A stretch of DNA of 64,000 bases. Source: Eutreptiella sp. 'Long Island Sound 2002' (lineage: Eukaryota; Euglenozoa; Euglenophyceae; Eutreptiales; Eutreptiaceae). This document shows, piece after piece, positions 1 through 10,799 of this stretch. The DNA is taken from contig OZ038383.1 in NCBI GenBank assembly GCA_964036045.1, positions 6,960,430 to 7,024,429 on the forward strand, written 5' to 3'. The notes beneath the pieces are model-generated. The model saw nothing but the letters and a program-made list of their open reading frames with translations. It was not told the origin of the DNA and did not search any database. A program made the translations under genes and the position numbers. How positions within the stretch are numbered: the first letter of the stretch is position 1; each line of letters starts with the position of its first letter.

Positions 1-89
1 CGGTGGTGCGGGTGCTCATGGGACATTTTTTGATGTGACCCCAGGGAGCGTAGGGAGCAGTGGGGGCTGGTGCGGGATCAACTCCCGGC

Positions 90-763
90 TTTCCCGCCGG
101 TGATGTTGGCAGATCATAACAGAATAATGGTGCTAGGGGAAGACTTGGCGGCAGTACCAAAAGGGATTTCCCCAGTCGGGAAGGTACACGAAAAAGAAGG
201 CAATGCACTGGCACACTTTCGAATGGATGATGTTTGAGTACATGTGCACGGGCAAGTCAGGGGGGCGGCAGTGAAAGGTTACACGTACTTTGGAAAAGCA
301 TCGCCGTATTGATAGGATCCATGTGCAGCCGCAAGTGCTGCCTTGTATCTGTTCCATATATTTAGTCACAACTCCAGTGGACCACAAAGCAGTGGTGCTG
401 CAACTAGGGCCCCCAGATGGGCCCAAGGGGCTGGCACGATTTCGTTTCCCGGTGGAACTTTTGCAAGATGTACAGGCACGTGAGAAGTTGGAGGCGGGAC
501 TGACCAAATGGGTGGCAAGGGAAATGCCCCGCACGGACTGGTGGGTGGGGATGGGGTTCCTCCAACAAGTGGCCACAGAGTGGCGCTGGAATAACCCGAC
601 GTCTGGGTACACGGAACTGCACTGCCTTGTATGGGAAAGCAAACCGACTCAACTGGCGCCTTGGAGTTTTTGGAGGAGCATGGACACGAGCCGGGGTTGG
701 TGGGGGAGGCGTGTAGTCTACCGGCAAACCGGCGGCAGTCATGTTCCGCAATGGTATGTGTGA
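90..763 (+). pseudogene. EEP endonuclease C-terminus and linker of the decayed LINE
   Basis: Frame 2 contains R-I-D-R-I-H at 305-322 and D-H-K-A-V-V at 380-397. These correspond to the R-I-D and S-D-H-x-x-V blocks that close the EEP fold of LINE endonucleases, where the His is catalytic. They are followed by a linker with R-F-R-F-P-V and T-D-W-W, typical of the endonuclease-RT spacer. Weaker endonuclease similarity lies at 90-230 in frame 1, which implies another frameshift. The reading frame stops at 761-763. Known of the family: this domain nicks the target DNA for target-primed reverse transcription. Here it is dead. Confidence 0.6.
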
Positions 764-1039
764 CCGCCCGAGGCTCCAACTACAGCCCAAGGAGGTCAAG
801 ACAAAGCAGCAATGGGACAGGAGACAACAGTTCCACAATTTGATCTGTTAGCTTCGCAGGATAGGCAACATATGGCGCGACTGCGCGAGGAGTGCACAGA
901 CGGTCGCAAGGGATGGCAACGGCGCGCGATTACCAGGTGACCCAGAGGCGACCGTGATGGGGGGGGGTGAGTATCGGAAGAGGAGTGTTGGAGGTATTGG
1001 CATTCCCTGCCAACACCACCAAAGACCGCGGCAACTCTC

Positions 1040-1560
1040 CTGTGATTGATGCGACCTGTAGATGAAGGCGTGGTGCTGGCTGTGTTGGAGTGCCTTAAGG
1101 TGGCATCTTCACCGAGGAGGGATGGGATACCGGCACAGGTGTATCGGGAGTTCCGAGACGTCTCCATCCCCATGCTGCTCAGTGTCATGCAACTGTTTTT
1201 GAGGGAAGCGGGGGGTCCCAGATGATTGGACGGTATCTCTACTACGATGTCCACCCAAAGTTATGTGTGCAGAAAGCGCCAAAGACATGAGGCCGTCGGC
1301 TCTACAACAGGTGAGTATGAAATGGATCATGACGACGGCAATGATTCAGTTAGCGGATGTGTGGCCGTAGATCATTCCGCCAAGTCAAAAAGGATTTGTG
1401 CCACTCAGGCAGATGGTAGATCATGTAGTGTTTGTGCGGGTGGAGCTGGAACGGTTGCCCGACTAGATAATGGTGGTCATCCACTTTCAAAAGATGTATC
1501 ACTCGGTGAATTTTTCGATGGTGTGGGTGGCCCTTCTGCCTTGGGTCTTGAACCCATGAT
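1040..1560 (+). pseudogene. Reverse transcriptase N-terminal fragment of the decayed LINE
   Basis: In frame 2, R-R-D-G-I-P-A-Q-V-Y (1115-1144) matches the conserved block with P-G-x-D-G-I near the start of LINE reverse transcriptases. In frame 0, S-Q-K-G-F-V-P-L-R-Q (1383-1412) matches the Q-x-G-F-V-P-G-R block. V-V-I-H-F-Q-K-M-Y-H-S-V from about 1473 matches motif A. Two positions that are normally Asp in this motif read His, including the metal-binding Asp, and an in-frame TAG sits just before it. Frame changes, stops and loss of the catalytic Asp all mark a pseudogene. Confidence 0.6.
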
Positions 1561-1574
1561 GGAGATTGATGACT

Positions 1575-4005
1575 TGTGAGTGAGCTCCAATGTGCATTCG
1601 GGGGGGGGGGTCCAGCAGCACAGCAAGTCCTGAAGGTGATGTGGCGTCGCAGTCCAGCTTTGATGGTGAGGAGCTGTTCAGCACGGACATCAGTGATACA
1701 CGGTTGGGCTGGGTCCCCCCCCCCCCCGTGCCCAGGAACCGCCTTGCGCAAGAACTGCCCCCTGGTTCCGCGGTCGAATTCTCGCACCACTTTTTTTCAC
1801 CACGGTATTGGGTTTTTCATGGTTCTGGTGGATGCAGGACAGCTATTCAGGTGTGCAGGACAGGACAACATTGTGTTGCTATGGGTCCCCCCATCATGGG
1901 GGGACCCTATCAGTCAGTCACAGGCGCACATACCCCTTAAACCCCTCCCCCCTGCTCTCGACCCCTTCCGCGAAGCAACCAGCCCCTGACAAGGAAACAA
2001 ACAAAAGTCAGTTAAACACAGGGGGCCACTGATGACACCCCTTTGCAAATTTTATTTTTTGATTTTTGGCGAACCATCCTTTCTTAGTTAAACAGGTGCT
2101 GTCTGATGGCTGGGTGCCTGGGCAGGCAGAGGGCATGGATGCCCCGGCGCAATGCGCCGGAAATTTTTTTTTTCCGCGGTACGGGGCTGCCCACGGTCAT
2201 GTGCAAGAACCAACCCCTGGTTCCGCGGTCAAACATTGCTGGTTCCTGGGCACGGGGGGGGGGGGTACACTCGAGTGACAGTGAGGGGTTTAGTACGGAT
2301 GTAAGTGATACCAGGAGGAAGCGGCCCAGGGCAAGGGTGAAGGAAGCCTGGTCCTGACCATGAACCCAACTCGGGGGGGAGGGGGCAGAGGTGCCCTTGG
2401 TACATAGTGGACAATTTGTGACGATGCCTAACAGCGCCTTGCCGGACACATGAAACAATTGATGCTGTGGCTCCACCGCGTGGATACATGTCGTACTGTT
2501 GTGAATGCCGGAGAATTCCAGAGGGCGGCGACCATCGTCGCTTTGTGGCCAAGCTGAGTACATGCATACATTTGGTTGCCAGGGGTTGGGGGGGTTCTGA
2601 GTACCAGGTGCGGGTTGTGGTAGGGGAAAGGTAAGGTACAAGTGAATAGCAGGCACACCACAGGGCTCGTTTGGACCCCTGCTGGTCAGTGTGCCCCAAA
2701 CGCAGTGGATAATACTTAGATAGGGGTCTGCAACAGCCCACATCCCTCCCATATGAATTTCACTCCCAATGCATCATGCATTGCTTAGATGCCTAGATTC
2801 CTTCCAAAGGGGGACCACAAAAGTACAGTGTCAGGGTTGCAGGCACAGTTTTGCTCATGATGGTGAACAACAAAAGTCACTTCTCATGTACAATTGCCCC
2901 CATCCCCCCCCTACACACACACACACACACATACAAATGTTTGACCCCAGGATGGTTGATTGTGTAAAGGTAAAAAAGCATATGGATCTCGGGCACAAAA
3001 GTATGTCGGCTAACGGTGTTTAAGCACTTGCTGGGCTGGACTAATCACCTACACTGCATAGTCTCATTATGCATCTGGAAGGCAATGTTGTGGAAATCAA
3101 CGGCACGCAAGCACTTGTAGACCTGAATGACACACCTATGCTGCACACTCTGTATTTTGATCTCGGCTGGGACAAGGTAAGTGCCGCAGTGCACAAGCAC
3201 TTGCAAGCTTGGGCACAACAATGTCGGAGCCAAACTCCTCAAAAGGTCCATCATGAATGCCATAGATACTGTAGGGGCACAATTTTGGCATTTATTTGTA
3301 TGCTTCTGCCTGTGGAAGGTTGTGGGTGACGTTTGGATGGGGACATGAATGCTGTACAGCTCTGTGATATCCTGCTACGGCTGATGACAGCATATGCTGA
3401 GTGGTTGAGCGGTTTTGATCCGTTGCGGTAAGCCCTAGTAACACGGCACTGTGTGTGTGCTGAGCAGAAACCCTCTCCACATCAAGAATGGCTGCACTAG
3501 CTTCAAACCCCCATATGCCGGGAAACGCTGAGGGTGCGTCAGGCACGGTGCGTGCGGCGCGGTGCGGGCGCGTGCGGGTCATCTCACCATTCCCATTGTA
3601 CTTGCGGACTCTCCCGCCTCCGGACGCTGTGCCTCCCCACCACTCGCCGCCTCCGTTGAATCTGGGGCAGTTGCAGAACGGCCTCTCTGGCAGGGAGTGT
3701 GGGCGGCTGCAACCATCAATTCCCTAGGGATGAGGTCCCTGGAGTGGACCGGAGCATTGCATGCTAACCCCTTAGGCCACCAAGTCCCTGCCTGAGAAGC
3801 TTGTGTCGTACACCGGTAAGTGGCGTGTCTACTAATGTGCACGGCGCGCGGTGCGACTGAGGCACCCTCACTGTGCTGTGCCTGGGTTGCCCGGACAATT
3901 AAGGGGATGGAGTCTGCGTCGGTAAGGCTGCTCCACAGGGAGGATGAGGGGGACACTTATGTCCGAGTAACACACGCAGTCGCACCGCAAAGAAGCCCCT
4001 GCCGT
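1575..4005. other. Intergenic, low-complexity; no gene recognised
   Basis: The stretch holds poly-C/poly-G runs at about 1717-1731 and 2259-2270, which sit inside oppositely oriented copies of a short sequence (ggttcctgggcacg). A ten-base-stem hairpin lies at 1883-1907 and a CA run at 2920-2932. Short open frames exist on both strands without domain, codon or splice support. 3488-3570 begins with an ATG in a GC-rich frame and could be an upstream exon of the articulin-like gene, but I see no convincing donor site. Confidence 0.4.
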
Positions 4006-4030
4006 ACTCACATTGCAGACTTCCGCATCA

Positions 4031-5752
4031 ATGCCCGTATATGTGAGTGACTCCGCTGCAGGGCCCCGCCGCAGGGTTCTGAGCAGTCCAGCAGTGGTGA
4101 CCCCGCGGCCATACCCACTGTACCGAAACACAACACCCATCGTGGTTGAAGGTCCCTCCCTGCAGCATGCCGCCCCCGTCGTGGGCAGTCGGCGTGTGTA
4201 CCAGGCACAGCCTGCCCCGGTGCTTGTGTCCCGCCCCAATCCTGCCCCCATTGTGGTGCCCCGCACCGAGCCCGCCCCCGTCGTCGTCACCCGCCGGGAG
4301 CCTGTGGCTCCGGTCGTGGTGCGCCGTGCGGAACCTGCGCCGATCGTGGTCAGCGGGAGTGCCCGGACCCCGGCCCCGGTGGTGGTCCGCTCGAGCCCCC
4401 CGATTGTGGTGGCCCAGGACCAAGCGCCCATCTACGTCCCGTACACCGCTGCCCCTGTGGTCGTGACGGAGCGGCAGCCGGTCAAGGTCGTCAAGGTCGA
4501 AAAGGTCAAGGTGGAAAAGGCGGAGGAGGCGGATGAGGAGGCCGCCCCAGAGACCGTGGAGGCAGCAGAGGACAGTGCAGCCCCGGAGACGGAGGAAAAG
4601 GTTGTGGACGAGGCGCCCGCGCCCGTCGTGGTCGACCGGGACTACCCCATCGTCGTACGGGAGGAGGGCAAAGTCCCGTACGTCGTGTCGTCCAGCTCCA
4701 TCCCCTGCGGCCCCACGGTCGTGGTCCGCCACCCACTGGGGGACACCGACGCCCCCATCGTGGTCTCCGAGGCCGAATCGGGCGAGCCCGTGCCGATCGT
4801 AGTGCCGGTGCGCGAGCCCGAGCGGATTGTCGTGGACGGCGGCATGCGGAGGGCGATCCCGATGGCGGAGCGGGAGCTCGTGACGGCGGCCTATCTGGAG
4901 CCAGCGCCCATCGTGGTTGCAGCGCAGGAGCCCGCCCCGATCGTCGTCCCAGCCCGTGAGCCGGAGCGGATCGTAGTGGACGGGGGCGTGCGGATGGCGA
5001 TCCTGGAGTCGTCGGTGGAGCGGGCGCCGATCGTCGTGCAGAGCGGTGCGCGGGCGGATCCCGCCCCGATCGTCGTCTCGGCCCGCGAGCCCGAGCGGAT
5101 CGTAGTGGACGGGGGCGTGCGGATGGCGATCCCGGAGTCGTCGGTGGAGCGGGCGCCGATCGTCGTGCAGAGCGGTGCGCGGGCGGAGCCCGCCCCGATC
5201 GTCGTCTCGGCCCGCGAGCCCGAGCGGATCGTAGTGGACGGGGGCGTGCGGATGGCGATCCCGGAGTCGTCGGTGGAGCGGGCGCCGATCGTGGTGCAGA
5301 GCAGTGCGCGGGCGGAGCCCGCCCCGATCGTCGTCTCGGCCCGCGAGCCCGAGCGGATCGTAGTGGACGGGGGCGTGCGGATGGCGATCCCGGCGGCGGA
5401 GCGCGCGCCGATCGTGGTGCAGAGCAGTGCGCGGACGGACCCGGTGGTGGTGCGGCACGGGTATCCCGGACCGGCCCCGATCGTGGTCTCTCCGACTGCC
5501 AGCGTCGTGTCGGCCCGGGCCTGCAGCCCCTACAGCGGCCTTCCGTACCAGTACCCGAGCCAGACGGTGCTGGGAGGGTCTCGCACCTACCGCCAGACCT
5601 CCCTCGATGACAGATCTTCCCCGTCAGTGGTTCGCATGCGCCGCTACACCGATGGATGGGCGGACGCGCCGATTGTAGTGGCCGCTGGGACCGCTGCCAC
5701 AAGGATCGACAAGACCCCGCGGTGGTCGGATGGGACACCCGCCATCTTGTAG
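4031..5752 (+). CDS. Articulin-like membrane-skeleton (pellicle) protein
   Basis: This encodes about 573 residues, rich in Val, Pro, Ala and Glu, built from short strands such as P-A-P-I-V-V and R-E-P-E-R-I-V-V. A Lys/Glu-rich block lies near the middle (about 4480-4610). From about 4940 to 5420 a 43-residue unit is tandemly repeated; successive copies start at 5021, 5150 and 5279, exactly 129 bases apart. The C-terminal ~100 residues are non-repetitive and Tyr/Arg-richer. Known: euglenid articulins and the related alveolins are Val/Pro-repeat proteins of the submembrane skeleton. I infer that role from composition, not from a canonical V-P-V 12-mer, which is only loosely followed. The ATG at 4031 is preferred because a pyrimidine-AG acceptor (cattgcag, ending at 4018) lies 12 bases upstream, suitable for SL addition. 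The strongly GC-biased third positions suggest a real, expressed gene. The large open frame on the opposite strand is a by-product of the repeats. Confidence 0.6.
   Translation: MPVYVSDSAAGPRRRVLSSPAVVTPRPYPLYRNTTPIVVEGPSLQHAAPVVGSRRVYQAQPAPVLVSRPNPAPIVVPRTEPAPVVVTRREPVAPVVVRRAEPAPIVVSGSARTPAPVVVRSSPPIVVAQDQAPIYVPYTAAPVVVTERQPVKVVKVEKVKVEKAEEADEEAAPETVEAAEDSAAPETEEKVVDEAPAPVVVDRDYPIVVREEGKVPYVVSSSSIPCGPTVVVRHPLGDTDAPIVVSEAESGEPVPIVVPVREPERIVVDGGMRRAIPMAERELVTAAYLEPAPIVVAAQEPAPIVVPAREPERIVVDGGVRMAILESSVERAPIVVQSGARADPAPIVVSAREPERIVVDGGVRMAIPESSVERAPIVVQSGARAEPAPIVVSAREPERIVVDGGVRMAIPESSVERAPIVVQSSARAEPAPIVVSAREPERIVVDGGVRMAIPAAERAPIVVQSSARTDPVVVRHGYPGPAPIVVSPTASVVSARACSPYSGLPYQYPSQTVLGGSRTYRQTSLDDRSSPSVVRMRRYTDGWADAPIVVAAGTAATRIDKTPRWSDGTPAIL
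5021..5407 (+). repeat. 129-base in-frame tandem repeat inside the articulin-like gene
   Basis: Three nearly identical 129-base units (5021, 5150, 5279) each encode 43 residues, containing E-R-A-P-I-V-V-Q-S and R-E-P-E-R-I-V-V-D-G-G. A diverged copy precedes them (about 4892-5020). The near identity at DNA level implies recent expansion or homogenisation. Confidence 0.85.
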
Positions 5753-7049
5753 ATGAGATGGGTGTGGAGAGCAGTAGTGCGCGTTATGAGCTACGGCCGA
5801 GGGGATTGCTGACGATATCACCGTTATCAAGAGCCACTGATCCTCACGACCGTCGGGCAACGACATCTGACGCCTTCCTGGCATCCACTGGCGTGTTTGT
5901 GATGTTGTCCGGGACGTAACCGGCCCATTCTATCGATATTTATGGGTGACTTGGTGCATCAGTGGCCTCCACCTCATTGGAAGGCCCTGTTACTACTGCT
6001 GCTAACTAATACTAGCATGTTGTAATGGAAGCACTGGCCATTGTTGGCCTGGCATACCTGCAACGTGAACGGACAAATTGAAGGCAAGCGCCCTGATTGA
6101 GCCCCTGGGTGCACACTTGGGCCCTGTCTATATTTTTTTGCAGAGCCTCCAGCCAGTCTCAGTGAGAAAGCCATGCCTGCTGTGCTCAATACAGTCGAAG
6201 CTTTTGGTTAGGTGTTATTTCACCTGTCGTGTCCTCATCTTTTTCCCTCTTTCCTTGCTCATATATGTTGTCATGATGTTCTGCAACTCAACAGGATCTG
6301 CAATCATTCCTGCATGAGTCGCCACATGTCAAGGATAGAGACAATGGATTGACAACAGGCTTGTACACAAGCAGAGGTACCAGTGGGCGTGCTGAATCTG
6401 CGGGGACAAGATACCGCAAGACTCAAGGCTCTGGACATGTAGTGACTGGAGGTAGACAAGCTAGAGTAGTTGACGGAAGTTACAGACCATTGCAACAATT
6501 ACTGCCTAATTTTACGCTGACTTACAGCCTGACCTACAACCCGCCTGCACTTACAGCAACTACTTTTACCATTTTGAGTTCACCATTGTAAGTTTCTAAG
6601 TATCTAATTTTCGCCGTTTGCATTGTGTGCGCCTGTGCGCTGTGCTGAGGCCCGCGTTCCCGGCCGCTGGGGTTGTATTTGCAGGGGTCCAGGAGCACCC
6701 CTGAGGCCTGCCAATCGGTGCAGAAGGCGGTTCAGGGTGTCCGGGGCTGTTGCCTTTGGCCGCTGCCATCAGGCAGTACACTGCACATGCAAACACCAAA
6801 CAGACCTTTCATTGTCTCAAGACATTGACGTGTGTGTAGTGCTGTGTCCCATGGCACCACCGGTTTCGCTTTGCCGACCTGAATTGTGAGCAGTCATCCA
6901 ACCTAAGCCATATATCGCACCCTGGCACGGGGGGGCCGTCTCCTCGGTTTGGGTACGCAACTCCCCCCCCTCCCCCCCCCCCCCCCCCTCCCTGCCCTCC
7001 GGGCCCACTTAGTTACCAAGGGTCAATAGCTACCGGCCATACATATGGT
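5753..7049. other. Intergenic; no gene recognised
   Basis: Nothing recognisable beyond ordinary low-scoring frames. A long C-rich tract lies at 6961-7000 before the repeat cluster that follows. Confidence 0.4.
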
Positions 7050-7137
7050 GGCGCCGAAGGCGCCCGAAAATTTTTTTCATTCCCCTTGCCAACATAGCAT
7101 CCCTCCCCGCCCAGGCGGTGGAGCACCCCAACGCTAT

Positions 7138-7247
7138 ACTTGAACCCAACCTTGACTCTAACACCCACCCCAACCCTCAGCCTGCTCCTAACCCTACACC
7201 TAACCCTACCCATGACCCTAACCCTAACCCTAACCCTAATCAAGACT
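7138..7247. repeat. Degenerate interstitial telomere-type repeat (CCCTAA)
   Basis: About 110 bases of cctaaccctaacccta-type sequence, from degenerate at the left to nearly perfect CCCTAA at 7212-7240. The repeat is TTAGGG on the other strand. A shorter second patch lies at 10757-10797. Both sit at the edges of the repeat cluster at 7.1-10.8 kb. Confidence 0.75.
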
Positions 7248-8282
7248 GAATATTGGGACCGAGCTGGTGGGGGAGGGAACATCAGCTATGATTGGTGAAG
7301 GACATCAAGAATGATTCACACATTGATGGCTCTTGACAAAGTGAAATCAGCTTGCAAGTGAACCCCATCACCACGAGGCCCACTTTCAAGGCTTTTTGGA
7401 CTTCTGAGGGGCCAAAATGCCCCAAAATGGGCTCAAAATGGGCTCATTTCACCCGTTTGTGCACCCCAAATGGTCTAGGATGAGGTTTGGAAAAATGTGT
7501 TTTTGACCCATTTTTGACCCATTTTTGGTCCCAAAACAGCCCATTTTCAAGGCATTTTGGGATTCTCGGAGGACCAAAATGGGCCACCACAAGCTCAAAA
7601 CGGTCCAAAAACACTTGTTTTAGCGTCGCACATGGTCTAGGATCATTTTGGAGAAAAGTCATCTTTTTGCCCCTATTGGACGTTGTTGACCCATTTGGGC
7701 ACCCACCTGTTTGGGCTTGAGCTTGCAGCTTGCTGCAGCCGAGTGGGCCTAGGTATTGGGGTCTAGGTGTCCGTTTGGGCAATTCTGAGGGGTGGAAACC
7801 ACAAAAAGTGGGGGGTTGCGGGTGGAGTAGGTGCCCTCGGAATCGCATTTTGAGCCATGTAGCCAAAGATATGGCCTATTCTTGGTTTTTGGCTGTCGGC
7901 ATTTGGAGCTTCTGGGGGAACGTTAGCGCGCCGGGCGCGCGCCGGGCGCGCGCCGGGCATCTTTTTGGACCCGTGCCCCACCGGTGACCTTTTAGGGGGT
8001 GCGCTAAGGGGCGCACTTAGGACAATCTTTGAATCCACGCTTCGTTGCGTGCTGCATCATGGTGACCCCCGGCGTAGGTTTTGACTTCCGATTTTGTTCC
8101 CTTTGTTGGGGACCCCCGAGAATGCAGGGGTGATGTAGCATTTCCGCCCTCTTTTGGGCCCCAACCGTCCGGTGCTATTGAGGAAACCGGGACAATCTTT
8201 GAATCCACGCTTTGTTGCGTGGTGCATCATGGTGACCCCCGGCGTAGGTTTTGACTTCCGATTTCGTTCCCTTTGATTTGGG

Positions 8283-8531
8283 ATGGGTACGGACCTTCTC
8301 GTACCCGAGGGGATTTCTTTGATTTTTGGACCATGGGAGCATGTCCCGCCTCAGGTTTGGACTGACCAAAGCAACTCGGCCGCCACGCAAGATGAGGCAG
8401 AGGATGAGGCGGAAGTGTGTGTTTTGTGTTGCCATAGGCGCTCCACCGTCACAGTTTGTGATGAGTGTAAGGAGCACTATTGTAATGAATGTATTGACAC
8501 CCACACTTGTGGGACCAATGTTGTTTGTTAA
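8283..8531 (+). CDS. Small Cys-rich ORF with a B-box-like zinc finger (repeat copy 1)
   Basis: An 82-residue frame. Its C-terminal half has the spacing C-x2-C-x9-C-x2-C-x4-C-x2-C-x3-H (C-V-L-C, C-D-E-C, C-N-E-C). That is the ligand spacing of a B-box type 1 zinc finger, a fold usually used for protein-protein contacts. The N-terminal half has no recognised feature apart from an acidic D-E-A-E-D-E-A-E linker. There is no intron or upstream acceptor I can defend. It lies wholly inside the 768-base tandem unit and is duplicated with it. It may be a coding remnant of a mobile element or an exon of a multiplied gene; expression is unknown. Confidence 0.35.
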   Translation: MGTDLLVPEGISLIFGPWEHVPPQVWTDQSNSAATQDEAEDEAEVCVLCCHRRSTVTVCDECKEHYCNECIDTHTCGTNVVC

Positions 8532-9050
8532 GTGCAACACAAATGACATTTGGAGTGGTTGAAGTCACAGATATTGCTTTATTTTGCAACGTGCTTTGTA
8601 GGGAAGGTGTGCAGTGCAACGTGGTCTACTTGGGGGGCTTCTCCATGGGAGGGTAAATCTGGGGCTGAAGTCGGGATAGTTAATACAAAAGTAGCGCGCC
8701 GGGCGCGCGCCGGGCGCGCGCCGGGCATCTTTTTGGACCCGTGCCCCACCGGTGACCTTTTAGGGGGTGCGCTAAGGGGCGCACTTAGGACAATCTTTGA
8801 ATCCACGCTTCGTTGCGTGCTGCATCATGGTGACCCCCGGCGTAGGTTTTGACTTCCGATTTTGTTCCCTTTGTTGGGGACCCCCGAGAATGCAGGGGTG
8901 ATGTAGCATTTCCGCCCTCTTTTGGGCCCCAACCGTCCGGTGCTATTGAGGAAACCGGGACAATCTTTGAATCCACGCTTTGTTGCGTGGTGCATCATGG
9001 TGACCCCCGGCGTAGGTTTTGACTTCCGATTTCGTTCCCTTTGATTTGGG

Positions 9051-9299
9051 ATGGGTACGGACCTTCTCGTACCCGAGGGGATTTCTTTGATTTTTGGACC
9101 ATGGGAGCATGTCCCGCCTCAGGTTTGGACTGACCAAAGCAACTCGGCCGCCACGCAAGATGAGGCAGAGGATGAGGCGGAAGTGTGTGTTTTGTGTTGC
9201 CATAGGCGCTCCACCGTCACAGTTTGTGATGAGTGTAAGGAGCACTATTGTAATGAATGTATTGACACCCACACTTGTGGGACCAATGTTGTTTGTTAA
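9051..9299 (+). CDS. Small Cys-rich ORF with a B-box-like zinc finger (repeat copy 2)
   Basis: This is the second copy of the frame at 8283, exactly 768 bases downstream, with the same 82-residue translation and the same C-x2-C-x9-C-x2-C-x4-C-x2-C-x3-H ligand spacing. Identity at this level says duplication was recent and says nothing about selection. Confidence 0.35.
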   Translation: MGTDLLVPEGISLIFGPWEHVPPQVWTDQSNSAATQDEAEDEAEVCVLCCHRRSTVTVCDECKEHYCNECIDTHTCGTNVVC

Positions 9300-10799
9300 G
9301 TGCAACACAAATGACATTTGGAGTGGTTGAAGTCACAGATATTGCTTTATTTTGCAACGTGCTTTGTAGGGAAGGTGTGCAGTGCAACGTGGTCTACTTG
9401 GGGGGCTTCTCCATGGGAGGGTAAATCTGGGGCTGAAGTCGGGATAGTTAATACAAAAGTAGCGCGCCGGGCGCGCGCCGGGCAAACATTCCCCTTCTGG
9501 GGGCCTTTTTGGGCCGTTTCCGGGACATATCATGGAGTTAGAGGGCCGCAAAGAGCTCGTTGACACGGGGAAGTCAAGCCGCAGGTGCAGTGTACCCACC
9601 GTTTCCCTTCGTTTGGCCGTTTTGAATGTGTTCCAGGGCTTTTTTGGCCCAAAAATGGCTGTTTTTGGCCCTAAACTGCAGTTTTTGAAACTGAGGTCCG
9701 CCACTTGCGAATCCCGTTCCCAGCCGCCACCGTTGAGTTTCTGGGTCAAACTTTGTGTGATTGTACTTCACACCCATAGGTATCATCCACCAAAATTTCA
9801 CTGAAATCCAAAGCACCACGACGGAGTTCTGATTTTTATCCCCAATTTCGCGCGTGCTGTTGCTTGCTGCTTGCTGCTGTTGCTTGCTGCTAAACCTGGT
9901 AGGTCCACCCTAGACACTAAAAAGGGTTATAAAACCAAGACTGGGAGGACTCGGAGGACCAAAATGGGCCACCACAAGCTCAAAACGGTCCAAAAACACT
10001 TGTTTTAGCGTCGCACATGGTCTAGGATCATTTTTGAGAAAAGTCATCTTTTTGCCCCTATTGGACGTTGTTGACCCATTTGGGCACCCACCTGTTTGGG
10101 CTTGAGCTTGCAGCTTGCTGCAGCCGAGTGGGCCTAGGTATTGGGCTCTAGGCGTCCGTTTGGGCAATTCTGAGGGGTGGAAACCACAAAAAGTGGGGGG
10201 TTGCGGGTGGAGTAGGTGCCCTCGGAATCGCATTTTGAGCCATGTAGCCAAAGATATGGCCTATTCTTGGTTTTTGGCTGTCGGCATTTGGAGCTTCTGG
10301 GGGCCTTTTTGGGCCGTTTCCGGGACATATCATGGAGTTAGAGGGCCGCAAAGAGCTCGTTGACACGGGGAAGTCAAGCCGCAGGTGCAATGTACCCACC
10401 GTTTCCCTTCGTTTGGCCGTTTTGAATGTGTTCCAGGGCTTTTTTGGCCCAAAAATGGCTGTTTTTGGCCCTAAACTGCAGTTTTTGAAACTGAGGTCCG
10501 CCACTTGCGAATCCCGTTCCCGGCCGCCACCGTTGAGTTTCTGGGTCAAACTTTGTGTGATTGTACTTCACACCCATAGGTATCATCCACCAAAATTTCA
10601 CTGAAATCCAAAGCACCACGACGGAGTTCTGATTTTTCCCCATTTCGCGCGTGCTGTTGCTTGCTGCTTGCTGCTGTTGCTTGCTGCTAAACCTGGTAGG
10701 TCCACCCTAGACACTAAAAAGGGTTATAAAACCAAGACTTGTTCCACCAGCTCGGTGACCCTAACCCTACCCCTAACCCTAGCCCTAGCTCTCACCCAT

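Larger units (their letters stand above)
1..1560 (+). mobile_element. Decayed LINE-like retroelement, cut by the left window edge
   Basis: Translations of this stretch match, in order, the C-terminal half of an endonuclease/exonuclease/phosphatase (EEP) domain, an endonuclease-RT linker and the N-terminal half of a reverse transcriptase. That is the domain order of a non-LTR retrotransposon second ORF. From 290 to about 1218 the signal stays in frame 2 but is broken by stops (761-763 and several between 930 and 1045). It then moves to another frame by 1371, so there is at least one frameshift. No intact product is possible. The RT palm after motif A is not recognisable. The element is partial on the left and I cannot place its 3' end. 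Confidence 0.7.
7924..9459 (+). repeat. 768-base tandem duplication (two units)
   Basis: Units at 7924-8691 and 8692-9459 appear identical by eye. Each starts with tagcgcgccgggcgcgc, and a truncated third copy of that GC-rich start lies at 9460-9484. Inside each unit an ~85-base segment (gacaatctttgaatccacgc ...) is itself duplicated about 170 bases apart. Each unit carries one B-box-like mini-ORF. A related start (gcgcgccgggcatctttttt, then cccgtgccccaccggtg) recurs at about 50857-50930, so the sequence belongs to a dispersed family. Confidence 0.9.
7565..10739 (+). repeat. Mosaic of two duplicated blocks flanking a tandem duplication
   Basis: The block at 7565-7918 recurs at 9951-10303. 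The block at 9494-9942 recurs at 10294-10739. The two recurrences are joined at 10294-10303 through the short shared word cttctggggg. The order is therefore block P, 768-base tandem pair, block Q, block P, block Q. Only a few substitutions separate the copies, so the rearrangement is recent. I see no coding domain inside P or Q; both contain runs of 'aaaatgggc' and 'tttttggcc' words. Confidence 0.85.

Noticed and set aside
4028-5458. 476-codon open frame on the minus strand opposite the articulin-like gene
   Set aside because: It is His/Arg/Asp-rich, exists because the sense strand is GC-rich and repetitive, and has no domain. The sense frame has an acceptor, start and family-like composition.
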